Source: Nakamurella sp. A5-74
Lineage (GTDB): Bacteria; Actinomycetota; Actinomycetes; Mycobacteriales; Nakamurellaceae
DNA: 64,000 bases
NCBI RefSeq assembly: GCF_040438885.1
Contig: NZ_CP159218.1
Span: 3,782,001-3,846,000 of the forward strand
Direction: 5' to 3'
Numbering within the stretch: position 1 is the stretch's first letter; each line of letters opens with the position of its first letter. Under the pieces are notes generated by a model. That model saw only the letters and a list, made by a program, of their open reading frames with translations. It ran no database searches and was not told where the DNA came from. The position numbers and the translations under genes are program-made. Positions 1-8,784 of this stretch are shown here, piece by piece.

Positions 1-361
1 CCCCGTCGGTCGGACCCTGCTGGGCGAGTTCGGCTGCGTAGACGCACAGGGCGGCCCGCGAGTCGGCGTCGGCGACGAAGCTCCGTTTCCACGGGGTGGC
101 TCCCTGCGCGCTGCCTTCGGCGTTGATGGCCCCCTGCTCGCCGTCGAGCGTCAGTTCCCACCGGTAGTTGTACGGGTCCGGCACACTGCCGGACCGCATC
201 CGGATCACCACCGACGTGCAGGAGCCGTCGTCGCCGGAGGTGGGGGTGGTGGTCGTTGCTGCGCTGACGCCGGGGGTGGTCGAGCAACCGGTGAGAACCA
301 CGGTGCCGACCACCAGGGCGAGCGTCGCCGCACGTGCTCGGACGGTGCTGATCAGTGACAT
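1..361 (-). CDS. Secreted lipoprotein, truncated by window edge
   Basis: The frame opens at an ATG at 361 and runs off the left edge, so only the first 120 residues are visible. A basic start (MSLISTVRAR), a hydrophobic core and the lipobox LTGC (Cys26) predict a lipid-anchored exported protein. A Thr/Ser-rich linker follows to about residue 46, then a small domain with two visible cysteines (48 and 106) that could form a disulfide. I do not recognise the family. It lies downstream of, and on the same strand as, the acyl-AMP ligase at 417-2066, with a 55-base gap. The signal peptide is clear; the function is unknown. Confidence 0.75.
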   Translation of the reverse strand, partial: MSLISTVRARAATLALVVGTVVLTGCSTTPGVSAATTTTPTSGDDGSCTSVVIRMRSGSVPDPYNYRWELTLDGEQGAINAEGSAQGATPWKRSFVADADSRAALCVYAAELAQQGPTDG

Positions 362-416
362 GTGCGGTTCGATGCGCGATGAGCTGCGGAGGTTCCCCTC
401 GCTCCCGATCCGCCGG

Positions 417-2066
417 TCAGTCCTGGTGTCGCAGCAGCGCGGCGGTCGCTGCCCGCTTGATCTTGCCGGAGGGTGTCTTGGGCAACCCACCCACCGGGAG
501 CACCACCACCCGGGCCGGCCGCACCCCGAGATCGGAGGTCACGGCCGAGCGCACCGCGTCCGCGATGCCGCGCGCTGCGTCCTCGTCACCCGCGCTCCTG
601 GATTCCACCACGACCGCGAACGACTCCCGCCCACCAGATGTCCGCCAACCGACTGCCGCCGCATTGCCGGCGCGTACCCCCTCCACCGAGGTGGCGATCC
701 GTTCGATGTCCGTCGGGTGGATGTTCCTGCCGCCCATGATGATGACGTCCTTCTGCCGCCCGCAGACAACCACCCGTCCGTCGATCAGGTAGCCGATGTC
801 GCCGGTGTCCAGCCAGCCGTCGGCGCCCCTGGTCGGGACCGGTCCCTCGACGGTCAAGTAGAGCTCGGTGATCGCGTCACCGCGCACCATCAACGTGCCG
901 ATCTTGCGTTCCGGCACCATTTCTCCGTCGGCGCCACGCACCTGCACCTCGATCCCCGGCAGCGGCGGACCCAGCACCGGGAAGCTGCGGACCGAGTTCT
1001 CGGAGGCGTCGTCGTCCGTCGGAACGGCCTGACGATCCTGTTCCAGGGCCACGGCTTCCACCCGGTCGATCTGCAGCGGAGTCCCCCACGGGTGGAACGA
1101 CACACCCAGGGTCGCCTCCGCCATGCCGTAGGCGCACACCATCGCGGTGGCCGGCAGCCCGAACGGCGCGCCGGCGCGCAGGAACGCCTCGACAGCAGCG
1201 ACGTCGATCGGCTCGGCGCCGTTGAGCGCGAACCGCAGCGACGACAGATCGAGGTCGGCTTCGTCCCGAGTCAGCCGGGCCAACGTCCTGGCGGTGATCG
1301 CATAGGCGAAATTCGGTGCGGCCGTGCAGGTTCCGCGGTAGTGGGAGATCAGCTGCGGCCACAGCACCGGCGACCGCAGGAAGTCGGTCGGGGTCACCGT
1401 CACCAGATCGATCCCCCGGCACATCGGTAGCGTCAGGAACCCGACCATGCCCATGTCGTGGAACAACGGCAACCACGACACCATGACGTCAGTCCCTGGG
1501 GTGAGACCGGCCGCCTGGCACATCGACTCCAGGTTCGCCCAGAGGTTGGCGTGGGTGATGCGGACCGCTTTCGGTGTCGCCGTCGAGCCGGACGTGAGCT
1601 GCAGCAGAGCGGTCGAGTCCTCGCGGACCTCGGGGAAGTCGGTGGCCGGGTCCGCTTCCAGCAGTTGCTGCATCGTCAGGACCGGCACACCCCCGGCGGC
1701 GAATGCGCGACCGGCTTCGGTGAACGGCTCCCCCACGATCACCGCGGATGCCCCGATCACCCGCAGGGTCTGCGCGGTGTCGTCGGCGTACCGACGCAGA
1801 TCCGTCCTGGCCGTCGGCTGGTGCAGCATGGTCACCGACGCACCGGTCATCCACACTGCCTGCGCAGCCGGAGCGATTTCGACGGGCGATCCAGCCAGAA
1901 TGGCCACGGCCGCACCGGGTTCCAGCCCCATTGCCGTCAGACCGCCGGCGATCGTCGTTGCCTGCCCGCGCACCCCCGCCCAAGAACGGTGCTCGCCGGT
2001 CGTCCCGAGGGTGATGCCCTGACCTCCCTGGGCGGCGTCGGCGAGGGCGGTAATGAACCTGCTCAT
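417..2066 (-). CDS. pks16: Pks16-like fatty-acyl-AMP ligase (FadD/FAAL family)
   Basis: A 549-residue ANL-superfamily adenylating enzyme. The ATP-loop motif LTSGSTATPKAV sits at about residues 157-168, with YGMAE, DTGDIGYL and the C-terminal lysine motif PKTPSGKIKRA in order. Sequence such as LHQPTARTDLR and WLPLFHDMGMVGFL closely resembles M. tuberculosis Pks16 (Rv1013), which despite its name is an acyl-activating enzyme and not a polyketide synthase. The frame could extend to a TTG at 2090, but the ATG at 2066 gives the MSRF start expected for the family and is preferred. It would activate a fatty or other carboxylic acid as an acyl-adenylate; the substrate cannot be read from sequence. 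Confidence 0.85.
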   Translation of the reverse strand: MSRFITALADAAQGGQGITLGTTGEHRSWAGVRGQATTIAGGLTAMGLEPGAAVAILAGSPVEIAPAAQAVWMTGASVTMLHQPTARTDLRRYADDTAQTLRVIGASAVIVGEPFTEAGRAFAAGGVPVLTMQQLLEADPATDFPEVREDSTALLQLTSGSTATPKAVRITHANLWANLESMCQAAGLTPGTDVMVSWLPLFHDMGMVGFLTLPMCRGIDLVTVTPTDFLRSPVLWPQLISHYRGTCTAAPNFAYAITARTLARLTRDEADLDLSSLRFALNGAEPIDVAAVEAFLRAGAPFGLPATAMVCAYGMAEATLGVSFHPWGTPLQIDRVEAVALEQDRQAVPTDDDASENSVRSFPVLGPPLPGIEVQVRGADGEMVPERKIGTLMVRGDAITELYLTVEGPVPTRGADGWLDTGDIGYLIDGRVVVCGRQKDVIIMGGRNIHPTDIERIATSVEGVRAGNAAAVGWRTSGGRESFAVVVESRSAGDEDAARGIADAVRSAVTSDLGVRPARVVVLPVGGLPKTPSGKIKRAATAALLRHQD

Positions 2067-2099
2067 GCCGCTCAACCTAGTGCCGATCAAAGGTTCCGT

Positions 2100-2159
2100 C
2101 AGGGTCTCGACTCCGTCGTCAGGTCGCCTGTCCTGAGCGACGAAGGAGTCGAAGGGACC
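2100..2159. repeat. Intergenic hairpin-forming repeat (TCGACTCC...GGAGTCGA)
   Basis: An imperfect palindrome between the divergent ligase and DUF3311 genes. TCGACTCC (2107-2114) is mirrored by GGAGTCGA (2145-2152), and GTCGTCAGG inside is mirrored by CCTGAGCGAC. A related copy lies at 6583-6648 (also CAGGGTCTCGAC...GAGCGACG...GGGACC). It belongs to the same loose family as the GATCGAGC repeats elsewhere in the window. No promoter was convincing in the rest of 2067-2310. Confidence 0.6.
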
Positions 2160-2310
2160 ACCGCTTCTCCGACGGTCGCTCCGTCAAGGGCCAGCAACGA
2201 ACCCCGCTGATCGAGACCGACCCGAGACCGTGGGGATCGTCTGTGAGGGGCATGAGCGTTTAGAGTGCGACGGTCTCATTCATGAAACCCCGCTGTCGAA
2301 AGGTCGGCCG

Positions 2311-2610
2311 ATGACGTCGGACCCCCGAGAATTCCCTCCGGATCACCAGCTCGATCACCCCGTCGACGAGGGCGGTCCCCGCGGTAGGGGGCCGAACGAC
2401 ATCCGGGCCTCCTGGTGGAACCTGCTGCTGCTGGTGCCGCTGCTGATGCTCGTCACCTCGATCTACAACAAGCGAGGACCCGAGCTGTTCGGACTGCCCT
2501 TCTTCTACTGGTTCCAGTTCGTGTTCGTCTTCGTCGGCGTCGCCTGCGTCGCGATCGTCTACGCCAAGACGAAGCACATCTCGCGCCGCACCGGGGGGAC
2601 CGAGAAATGA
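2311..2610 (+). CDS. DUF3311 small membrane protein
   Basis: A 99-residue protein with a charged N-terminus (about 40 residues) and two predicted membrane helices (LLLLVPLLMLVTSIY and the FQFVFVFVGVACVAI region) around the sequence GLPFFYWFQF, typical of DUF3311. Members sit directly upstream of solute:sodium symporters, as here, and are thought to be small partner subunits. The ATG at 2311 is chosen because AAAGG precedes it; an upstream in-frame start at 2230 would add 27 residues unlike the family. Its TGA overlaps the ATG of the permease (ATGA), so the two are translationally coupled. Confidence 0.85.
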   Translation: MTSDPREFPPDHQLDHPVDEGGPRGRGPNDIRASWWNLLLLVPLLMLVTSIYNKRGPELFGLPFFYWFQFVFVFVGVACVAIVYAKTKHISRRTGGTEK

Positions 2611-4262
2611 GCAACATCCACTGGGTGGAGCTGATCGTCTTCACCGTGCTGTTCCTCGGCGTCGCCGGGATGGGGTTCTGGGCCGCCAACTGGAAAAAGG
2701 GCGACACCATGGACCACTTGGACGAATGGGGGTTGGGTGGCCGGAAGTTCGGCGCCTGGATCACCTGGTTCCTCGTGGGTGGCGACCTGTACACCGCGTA
2801 CACCTTCGTGGCGGTGCCTGCGCTGATGTTCGGTGCCGGCGCGCTCGGCATGTACGCGCTGCCGTACACGGTCGTGCTCTACCCGATCGTCTTCCTGCCG
2901 GTGCTGCGGTTGTGGTCGGTGTCGCGGATGCACGGCTACGTCACGCCCGCCGATTTCGTCCGCGGCCGCTACACCAACCGCACCCTGGCGCTGCTGATCG
3001 CCGTCACCGGCATCGTCGCGACCATGCCTTACATCGCCTTGCAGTTGGTCGGCCTCGAAGCCGTGCTGCGGACGATGGGCATCAACGCGAGTGGGATCGC
3101 CGGCCACCTGCCGCTGTTCATCGCGTTCCTGGTCCTCGCGTTGTACACGTTCAGGTCGGGCCTGCGTGCCCCTGCGTTGATCGCGTTCGTCAAGGACATC
3201 CTGATCTACATCGTGATCATCGTCGCGGTGGTCTACCTGCCTTCGAAGTTGGGCGGCTGGGGCAGCATCTTCGAGGCCGCTGACGCGAAGCTCAGCAAGG
3301 TCAACGAGAAGACCGGGGCTCCCGCCGGGAGCACCCTGCTGACCGGCAACAACCAGTTGCAGTACGCCACCCTGGCCCTCGGGTCCGCGCTGGCGCTGTT
3401 CCTGTACCCGCACTCGGTCACCGGCATCCTGGCCTCCAAGAGCCGCAACACGATCAAGAAGAACATGATCGCGCTGCCGGCCTACTCGTTCCTGCTCGGA
3501 CTGCTGGCGCTGCTCGGTTTCATCGCCATCAAGGCCGGAGTCACCCCGCTGACCAACGCCGCCACCAACAAGGCGGACACGAACACCGTGGTGCCGCTGT
3601 TGTTCGACAGCCAGTTCTCGGACTGGTTCGCCGGGATCGCGTATGCCGCAATCGGCATCGGTGCTCTGGTGCCGGCTGCGATCATGTCGATCGCCGCCGC
3701 GAACCTGTGGACCCGCAACATCTACAAGGAGTACATCCGCAAGGACGCCTCACCGCAGGCCGAGGCGAAGCAGGCCAAGTGGGCCTCGCTGGTGGTCAAG
3801 TTGGGCGCTGTCGCCTTCATCCTGTTCATCGATCCGCAGTTCTCGATCGATCTGCAGCTGATCGGCGGGGTGATGATCCTGCAGACCCTGCCGGCTGTCG
3901 CGATCGCGCTCTACACCCGCTGGTTCCACTCGTGGGCGCTGGTCGCCGGCTGGGTGGTCGGCATGGGCTGGGGGATGCTGCTGCTCTACGGCATCGGTAA
4001 CAAGGCCACCGGCAAGCAGCACTTCGCCGGTTCAGCGTTGCCGCTGGGCAAGCTGTCGATCTTCGGCTGGCACCCGTTCGGCACCTCGACGACGCAGATC
4101 TACGTCGGCATCGTTGCGCTGGCCGCCAACCTGGTCGTCGCAGTGATCGTCACGTTCGTGTTGCGGGCTCTCAAGACCCCCGAGGGGGCTGACGAGACGA
4201 AGGGCATCGACTACCACGCTGATGACGGTGACGCGGATCTGAAGGAGATCGCCGCTCACTGA
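2607..4262 (+). CDS. mctP: Solute:sodium symporter, MctP-like monocarboxylate permease
   Basis: A 551-residue SSS-family transporter with about 13 hydrophobic segments. The N-terminal stretch with DEWGLGGRKFGAWITWF and GGDLYTAYTFVAVPAL, then MPYIALQLVG and GLRAPALIAFVKD, is very close to rhizobial MctP, which imports lactate, pyruvate, propionate and related monocarboxylates, and to other acetate/monocarboxylate carriers. The start ATG overlaps the stop of the DUF3311 gene. The C-terminal tail is acidic and ends DADLKEIAAH. Substrate range is inferred from family, and propionate uptake would fit the distant prpE gene at 57.3 kb. A strong hairpin terminator follows the stop. Confidence 0.87.
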   Translation: MSNIHWVELIVFTVLFLGVAGMGFWAANWKKGDTMDHLDEWGLGGRKFGAWITWFLVGGDLYTAYTFVAVPALMFGAGALGMYALPYTVVLYPIVFLPVLRLWSVSRMHGYVTPADFVRGRYTNRTLALLIAVTGIVATMPYIALQLVGLEAVLRTMGINASGIAGHLPLFIAFLVLALYTFRSGLRAPALIAFVKDILIYIVIIVAVVYLPSKLGGWGSIFEAADAKLSKVNEKTGAPAGSTLLTGNNQLQYATLALGSALALFLYPHSVTGILASKSRNTIKKNMIALPAYSFLLGLLALLGFIAIKAGVTPLTNAATNKADTNTVVPLLFDSQFSDWFAGIAYAAIGIGALVPAAIMSIAAANLWTRNIYKEYIRKDASPQAEAKQAKWASLVVKLGAVAFILFIDPQFSIDLQLIGGVMILQTLPAVAIALYTRWFHSWALVAGWVVGMGWGMLLLYGIGNKATGKQHFAGSALPLGKLSIFGWHPFGTSTTQIYVGIVALAANLVVAVIVTFVLRALKTPEGADETKGIDYHADDGDADLKEIAAH

Positions 4263-4278
4263 CGGCAGCAGTGCACGA

Positions 4279-4316
4279 GAACGGGCCGCGACACCTTCGG
4301 GTGCCGCGGCCCGTTC
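4279..4316 (+). terminator. Rho-independent-type terminator of mctP
   Basis: GAACGGGCCGCG is followed by ACACC, a TTCG tetraloop, GGTGC and then CGCGGCCCGTTC. The 12-bp outer stem is perfect and the inner 4 bp close on the stable TTCG loop, with one A/C mismatch between. It begins 16 bases after the mctP stop. There is no strong T-tract, which is usual in high-GC actinobacteria. Confidence 0.85.
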
Positions 4317-4456
4317 GTCGTCCACGCCACCCGCGTGGCCGCTCGAAGCCACCGGGACCCCGATCCCCGACGAGTCGGACATACCTCGAGGTCGGCAACC
4401 GGGTCAAACCCTGGGGCCGATGTGCTCCACGCCACTCCGTGCGGCAAGATGTGCTG

Positions 4457-5185
4457 ATGGGGTACAGCGTTGTACGGGATTTCGTGGTCGACGACCGCGA
4501 CATGCGCCTGCAGTCGAGCGGAGTCGGCAAGCCGGTGCTGCTGTTGCACGAGCTCGCCGGGTCCGCGCGGACGTTCCTGTCGCTGGTGGAGCCACTGATC
4601 GCCACCGGTCGAGAGGTCGTTGTGCTCGATCTCCCCGGCCACGGCCATTCGTCCGCGGTGCCCGGCTCGGATCTGGACGGCAACGCCTGGGCGGTCGCCG
4701 GTGCGCTGGACGAGGTGACGGCTGAGCCGATGGACATCGTCGGCGTCGACTACGGCGGTTTCCTGGCGCTGAGCATCGCTGCGCTGTTCCCGACCCGGGT
4801 GCGCTCGCTGGTCGTCGTCGAGCCCCTCGCTCCACCTGCTGCCGGGCGAGCGCCGAGCAGCATCGTGCCGGTGTCGCAACGAGCCCGCGGGGCATTGACC
4901 GTGCTCCGTCAGGGCCGGCACGGGCTCGGCCGCATGCACTCCGTCCTCGACCAGTTGCGCTCGGCCGACCCGATCTGGTGGAAGGGTCTGGCGAACATCA
5001 ACTGTCCGACGCTGCTGATCGACGGCGGCCACGGCCACGCCGCCAACCTGGTCGACCTGGACGCGATGGCGGACACGATCCCCGACGCGAAGCGTGTCAG
5101 CCTGACCACCGGTGCCCGCCCCTGGGCCAGCGCCCCGCAGCTGTTCGCCGATGTGGTGACCAGCTTCCTCGCCGACGTCCACTGA
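4457..5185 (+). CDS. Alpha/beta-hydrolase fold protein with atypical active site
   Basis: A 242-residue alpha/beta-hydrolase-like protein. The oxyanion region is HELAG (31-35), DLPGHGHS follows at about 58-65, and the nucleophile elbow is GVDYGG with Asp98 where most members have Ser. Asp nucleophiles occur in haloalkane dehalogenases and epoxide hydrolases, but the C-terminal catalytic His expected near residue 220 is not apparent: the sequence there is TTGARPWASAP. The protein is therefore either a diverged enzyme or a non-catalytic family member. The ATG at 4457 is preferred because longer frames start inside the upstream terminator; GTG 4451 is an alternative. Confidence 0.7.
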   Translation: MGYSVVRDFVVDDRDMRLQSSGVGKPVLLLHELAGSARTFLSLVEPLIATGREVVVLDLPGHGHSSAVPGSDLDGNAWAVAGALDEVTAEPMDIVGVDYGGFLALSIAALFPTRVRSLVVVEPLAPPAAGRAPSSIVPVSQRARGALTVLRQGRHGLGRMHSVLDQLRSADPIWWKGLANINCPTLLIDGGHGHAANLVDLDAMADTIPDAKRVSLTTGARPWASAPQLFADVVTSFLADVH

Positions 5186-5208
5186 TCCCTCACGACAGGT
5201 CTCGGTCC

Positions 5209-5354
5209 TCATCACCCGACCACCACACCCTCCGCCGATCGAGCGAACGAAGTGAGTCGAGATCCTGATGGATTCACGACGCGGCCTCGATTCCTGCATC
5301 ACCCGACCACCACACCCTCCGCCGATCGAGCGAACGAAGTGAGTCGAGATCCTG
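5209..5354. repeat. 87-bp-period direct repeat with GATCGAGC cores
   Basis: Two near-identical copies of about 58 bp (5210-5267 and 5297-5354) run from CATCACCCGACCACC to GTCGAGATCCTG. A third, diverged start (TCATCACCCGACCACC) lies at about 5390, followed by CTGATCGAGCGAGG. This fills most of the 327-base stretch 5186-5512 between two convergent genes; I see no ORF of merit in it. The core CGATCGAGCGAACGAAGTGAGTCG recurs, varied, at 35.4, 39.1, 45.6, 51.0 and 51.7 kb. Confidence 0.8.
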
Positions 5355-5512
5355 TTGCCGCACCACAGGTCTCGGTCCTCATCACCCGACCACCGCACAT
5401 CTCGCTGATCGAGCGAGGCAGGAACGACCGAGACGAGATTCCGTCAGATCTGCGATGAGGTCTCCACCCACGCTGATCGAGCAAAGCGACGAGATGCCGT
5501 CATGTCGACCGG

Positions 5513-6481
5513 TCAGACGCGCAGGGCTTCGTCCAGGTCGGTGTGGGTGAACTCGAAGCCGGCGTCCAGCAGCCGCTGCGGTTGCACCCAGCGGCTCTTG
5601 AGCACCAGCTCGGACTCGTTGCGCAGCAGCAGCATCCCGATCTCCAGCATCCAGCGCAGGGTCGGCAGGCCGAACGGCATCCGTACCCTTCGTCTGACCG
5701 CAGCCATCAACGTGCGGTTGTCACTGGGGGTCGCTGTGGCGAGGTTGATCGGCCCCTGCAGCTCGTCGTGGTCTCGGATGAATCGCATCGCCGCGATGAC
5801 GTCGTCGACATGGATCCAGCTGAACCGCTGCCGTCCGTGGGAACGGTGCTGCGGCACCCCACCGTCGCCGCTCGGGTCCGGTCCGATGCCTCGGTAGCGT
5901 CGATGCGGCGGGCACCAGCCGTCGAAGTTGGGTCCGCCGGCGCCGAGCTTCGCCGCGCGCTTGAGCATGGTGGTCGCCGGACCGTCACCGATCACGATCG
6001 CCATCCGCAGCGCCACCCGCCGGGTGCCGGGAAGCTCTCCTGCGAACAGGGTTGCCTCCCAGTTCCGGGCCACGTCGACGGAGAACCCGGTCCCGAGCTC
6101 CCCCCTCGTCTCGTCCTGGGGACGGTCCATCGCGTACCGGTAGATGGTGCCGGTGCTCGAGTTGAGCCACAGCCCAGGCGGTGCGGCTGCGGTTGCCACG
6201 GCGTCGTGCAGAGCCTGGGTGGTGGCGACCCGGGACCGCAGGATCTCGTCGCGGTTGGCGTCGGTGTACCGGCACCCGACGCTCTTGCCCGCCAGGTTCA
6301 CCAGCAGGTCGCTACCGTCCACCACGCGTGCCACTGCAGCCGGGGCGTCCCAGCTGGCGTCGGCGCCGGCTCGGCCGATCGTCAGCACCCGGTAGCCGTC
6401 CGCCCGAAGTGCGGCCACCACCTTCGGTCCGAGGAAGCCAGAGGCTCCCGCCACCACCGCGGTCCGCTGCTCGTCCGTCAT
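5513..6481 (-). CDS. TIGR01777-type NAD(P)-binding epimerase-like protein
   Basis: A 322-residue extended short-chain dehydrogenase fold. The N-terminal Rossmann motif is VVAGASGFLGPKV, followed by DLLVNLAGKSVGCRY (the TIGR01777 hallmark region), SSTGTIYRYAM and, near the end, FSWIHVDDVIAAMRFI. The C-terminal 60 residues match the DUF1731-like tail (LLLRNESELVLKSRWVQPQRL). Substrate is unknown for the family; related proteins are often annotated epimerase or SulA-like cell-division proteins. The ATG at 6481 gives the canonical MTDEQRTAVVAGASG start. About 25 residues near 220 (RGIGPDPSGDGG) form an unusual Gly/Pro/His-rich insertion. Confidence 0.82.
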   Translation of the reverse strand: MTDEQRTAVVAGASGFLGPKVVAALRADGYRVLTIGRAGADASWDAPAAVARVVDGSDLLVNLAGKSVGCRYTDANRDEILRSRVATTQALHDAVATAAAPPGLWLNSSTGTIYRYAMDRPQDETRGELGTGFSVDVARNWEATLFAGELPGTRRVALRMAIVIGDGPATTMLKRAAKLGAGGPNFDGWCPPHRRYRGIGPDPSGDGGVPQHRSHGRQRFSWIHVDDVIAAMRFIRDHDELQGPINLATATPSDNRTLMAAVRRRVRMPFGLPTLRWMLEIGMLLLRNESELVLKSRWVQPQRLLDAGFEFTHTDLDEALRV

Positions 6482-6582
6482 GCCTCCACCGTAGGGACCG
6501 CAGTCGACCCGGAGATCGAATCGGCAGGAATGCGTGCTGAGAGCATCGACACGGCGCAATGACGCCGAACAAATCAAGGTGA

Positions 6583-6648
6583 CAGGGTCTCGACGCGCTT
6601 GTCCTTCGCCTACTCCCGTCTTGAGCGACGTAGGAGACGAAGGGGACC
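6583..6648. repeat. Second copy of the CAGGGTCTCGAC...GGGACC repeat
   Basis: Same layout as the copy at 2100-2159: CAGGGTCTCGAC at the left, TTGAGCGACGTAGGAG in the right half and GGGGACC at the end. It opens the 434-base non-coding stretch 6482-6915, which also contains the structured element at 6697-6800. Confidence 0.6.
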
Positions 6649-6696
6649 AACGGAGTGCGCGAGCAATTCTCCCGATCGACGACCGGGGTCGTACTC

Positions 6697-6800
6697 GGCG
6701 GCGCCCCTCGGGTCAGGGATCGGCTCGGGCATGGGCGGGACATCGCGGGTGAGCCTGCGAACCCGCGAAGCCCGCCGGGCGGGACCCGAGGGGCGCCGCC
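6697..6800. ncRNA. Structured hairpin element, copy 1 (loop GAGCCTGCGA)
   Basis: Outer arms of 18 bp are perfectly complementary: GGCGGCGCCCCTCGGGTC at 6697-6714 and its complement at 6783-6800. Inside, TCGCGGGT (6743-6750) pairs with ACCCGCGA (6761-6768) around the 10-nt loop GAGCCTGCGA, and GGCGGG (6734-6739) can pair with CCCGCC (6771-6776). The same loop with a different complementary stem occurs at 39470-39503. A truncated relative (TGCGAACCCGCGGAACCCGC) lies at 6825-6851. The element is downstream of the minus-strand ABC-F gene, so terminator, RNA or mobile repeat are all possible; typing it as ncRNA is provisional. Confidence 0.5.
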
Positions 6801-6915
6801 GTGTGTGACATCTCAAGGAGCGTCCTGCGAACCCGCGGAACCCGCCGGGCGTGTCTCGTCTCGTTCCTCGCTCGACAACCGGCGGGGCACAGCCCCATCC
6901 CCCACCGCGAGGAGT

Positions 6916-8784
6916 TCACCCTTCGAGCTGCTCGGCCACCTCGAGCCAGGCCAGCTCGGTCTCGTCACGCTCGTCACCGACGGCGTGCAACTCGCGATCG
7001 AGCTCGCTCGCCCTGGTGTAGTCGGCGCCGACGGATTCGAGCTGCGAGCGCAGCTGTTCCTGCTTGCGGCGCAACGATTCCAACCGCTTGTCGAGTCGCT
7101 GCAGCTCCTTGCGCAGGTCGCGCAGAACAGCTGCGGAGAGCGCCGGCACGGAGTCCGACGCGACCCCCGAACCTGCACCAGGACCAGCACCGGTATCGGC
7201 AGCGACCGGCGCGGCCACCGCCTCCACCCGGCCGGAGCCACCGGTCACGGCCCGCCGCCTGAGGTACTCGTCGATCCCACCGGGCAGGTGGGTGACCGCC
7301 CCGTCACCGAACAGGGCGTAGACCGAATCGGTCGCGCGCTCCACCAGGTAGCGGTCGTGCGAGACCACGATCAGCGTGCCGGGCCAGCTGTCGAGCAGGT
7401 TCTCCAGCGCGGTCAGCGTGTCGACGTCCAGATCGTTGGTCGGTTCGTCGAGCACGAGCACGTTGGGCGACTCCATCAGGATCCGCATCAGCTGCAACCG
7501 GCGGCGCTGACCGCCGGAGAGCCGCTCGACCGTCGTCCATTGCTGGGCGTTGGTGAAGCCGAACTCCTCGGCCAACTGCGACGGCGACATCGACCGGCCG
7601 CCGAAGTCGACGCTGCGGGCCAGGTCCGGCGACAATCCCGGAACACTCGCTCCGGCAACGGCTTCCAGCAGCCGGATACCGGCAGGCAGCTCCTCGGGGG
7701 CCTGCCGCAGGAACCCCAGCGCCACGGTGCGGCCCTGCTTCACCCGGCCACTGTCCGGCTGCAGTTCGCCGACGATGGTTCGCAGCAGGGTCGACTTCCC
7801 CGATCCGTTGACGCCGACGATGCCGATCCTGTCCCCCGGTCCGATCCGGAAGGTGACGTCGTCCAGCAGGGTGCGCCGCGCTCCCTCGGGGGTGGTGATC
7901 CCCACCGTGACGTCCTCGAGGTCGATCACGTCCTTGCCGATCCGACGGGTCGCGAACTGGTGCAGCGCAGCGGCGTTGCGGGGTTCGGGGACGTCGGCGA
8001 TGAGCTCCTCGGCCGCCTCGATGCGGTAGCGCGGCTTCGACGTCCGCGCCGGCGCTCCACGGCGCAACCAGGCAAGTTCCTTGCGCGCCAGGTTCTTCCG
8101 TCGTTCCTCGGCCGCCTTGTCCAGCCGCAGCCGCTCGGCGCGGGCGAACACCCAGTCCGAGTACCCGCCCTCGCGGATCTCGACACCTTCGTCGACCACC
8201 TCCCAGGTGGTCTGCGCGACCGCGTCGAGGAACCACCGGTCGTGGGTAACGGCCACCAGCGCGCTGCGCCGCGACAGCAGGTGCTCGGCCAGCCAGTTGA
8301 CGCCCTCGATGTCGAGGTGGTTGGTGGGTTCGTCGAGGATCAGCAGGTCGGCTTCGGTCACCAGGGCGGCCGCCAACGTCACCCGCCGCTGCTCGCCACC
8401 TGAGAGGTCACGCATCCGGGACTCCAACCCGATGGCGCCCAGCCCCAGGCCGTCCAGCACCCCGCGGACCGAAGCGTCGGAGGCCCACTCGTGCTCACCC
8501 TCACCCGCGAAGGTGAACAGCGCGACGTCGCGGACGGTGGCGTCGCCGTCGATGGTGACGCTCTGGTCGACCACCTCGATCCTGGCTCCGCCGGCGGTCG
8601 ACACCCGGCCGGTGTCGGGACGCAGGCGCCCGCCGAGCACCGAGATCAGGGTCGACTTGCCGGACCCGTTGAGACCCAGCACACCGATCCGATCACCGGA
8701 CTGCACCCCGAGCGAGACCCCCGTCAGCACCGGGGTGACACCCCGGACGATCCCCACGGATTCCAGATTGACCAGGTTGCTCAT
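6916..8784 (-). CDS. ABC-F family ATPase (Uup/EttA-like ribosome-associated)
   Basis: A 622-residue soluble protein with two ABC domains and no membrane segment, the ABC-F layout. Walker A motifs are GLNGSGKST (37-45) and GVNGSGKST (324-332); signatures are LSGGEQRR (127-134) and LSGGQRRR (422-429); Walker B motifs are LLILDEPTN (147-155) and VLVLDEPTN (442-450). The charged linker at about 210-260 corresponds to the P-site tRNA interaction motif region, and residues 553-622 form a Uup-like C-terminal coiled coil after an Ala/Gly-rich hinge. ABC-F proteins act on ribosomes, in translation or antibiotic protection. The ATG overlaps the ispE stop (ATGA), so a housekeeping role is more likely than acquired resistance. 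Confidence 0.88.
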   Translation of the reverse strand: MSNLVNLESVGIVRGVTPVLTGVSLGVQSGDRIGVLGLNGSGKSTLISVLGGRLRPDTGRVSTAGGARIEVVDQSVTIDGDATVRDVALFTFAGEGEHEWASDASVRGVLDGLGLGAIGLESRMRDLSGGEQRRVTLAAALVTEADLLILDEPTNHLDIEGVNWLAEHLLSRRSALVAVTHDRWFLDAVAQTTWEVVDEGVEIREGGYSDWVFARAERLRLDKAAEERRKNLARKELAWLRRGAPARTSKPRYRIEAAEELIADVPEPRNAAALHQFATRRIGKDVIDLEDVTVGITTPEGARRTLLDDVTFRIGPGDRIGIVGVNGSGKSTLLRTIVGELQPDSGRVKQGRTVALGFLRQAPEELPAGIRLLEAVAGASVPGLSPDLARSVDFGGRSMSPSQLAEEFGFTNAQQWTTVERLSGGQRRRLQLMRILMESPNVLVLDEPTNDLDVDTLTALENLLDSWPGTLIVVSHDRYLVERATDSVYALFGDGAVTHLPGGIDEYLRRRAVTGGSGRVEAVAAPVAADTGAGPGAGSGVASDSVPALSAAVLRDLRKELQRLDKRLESLRRKQEQLRSQLESVGADYTRASELDRELHAVGDERDETELAWLEVAEQLEG

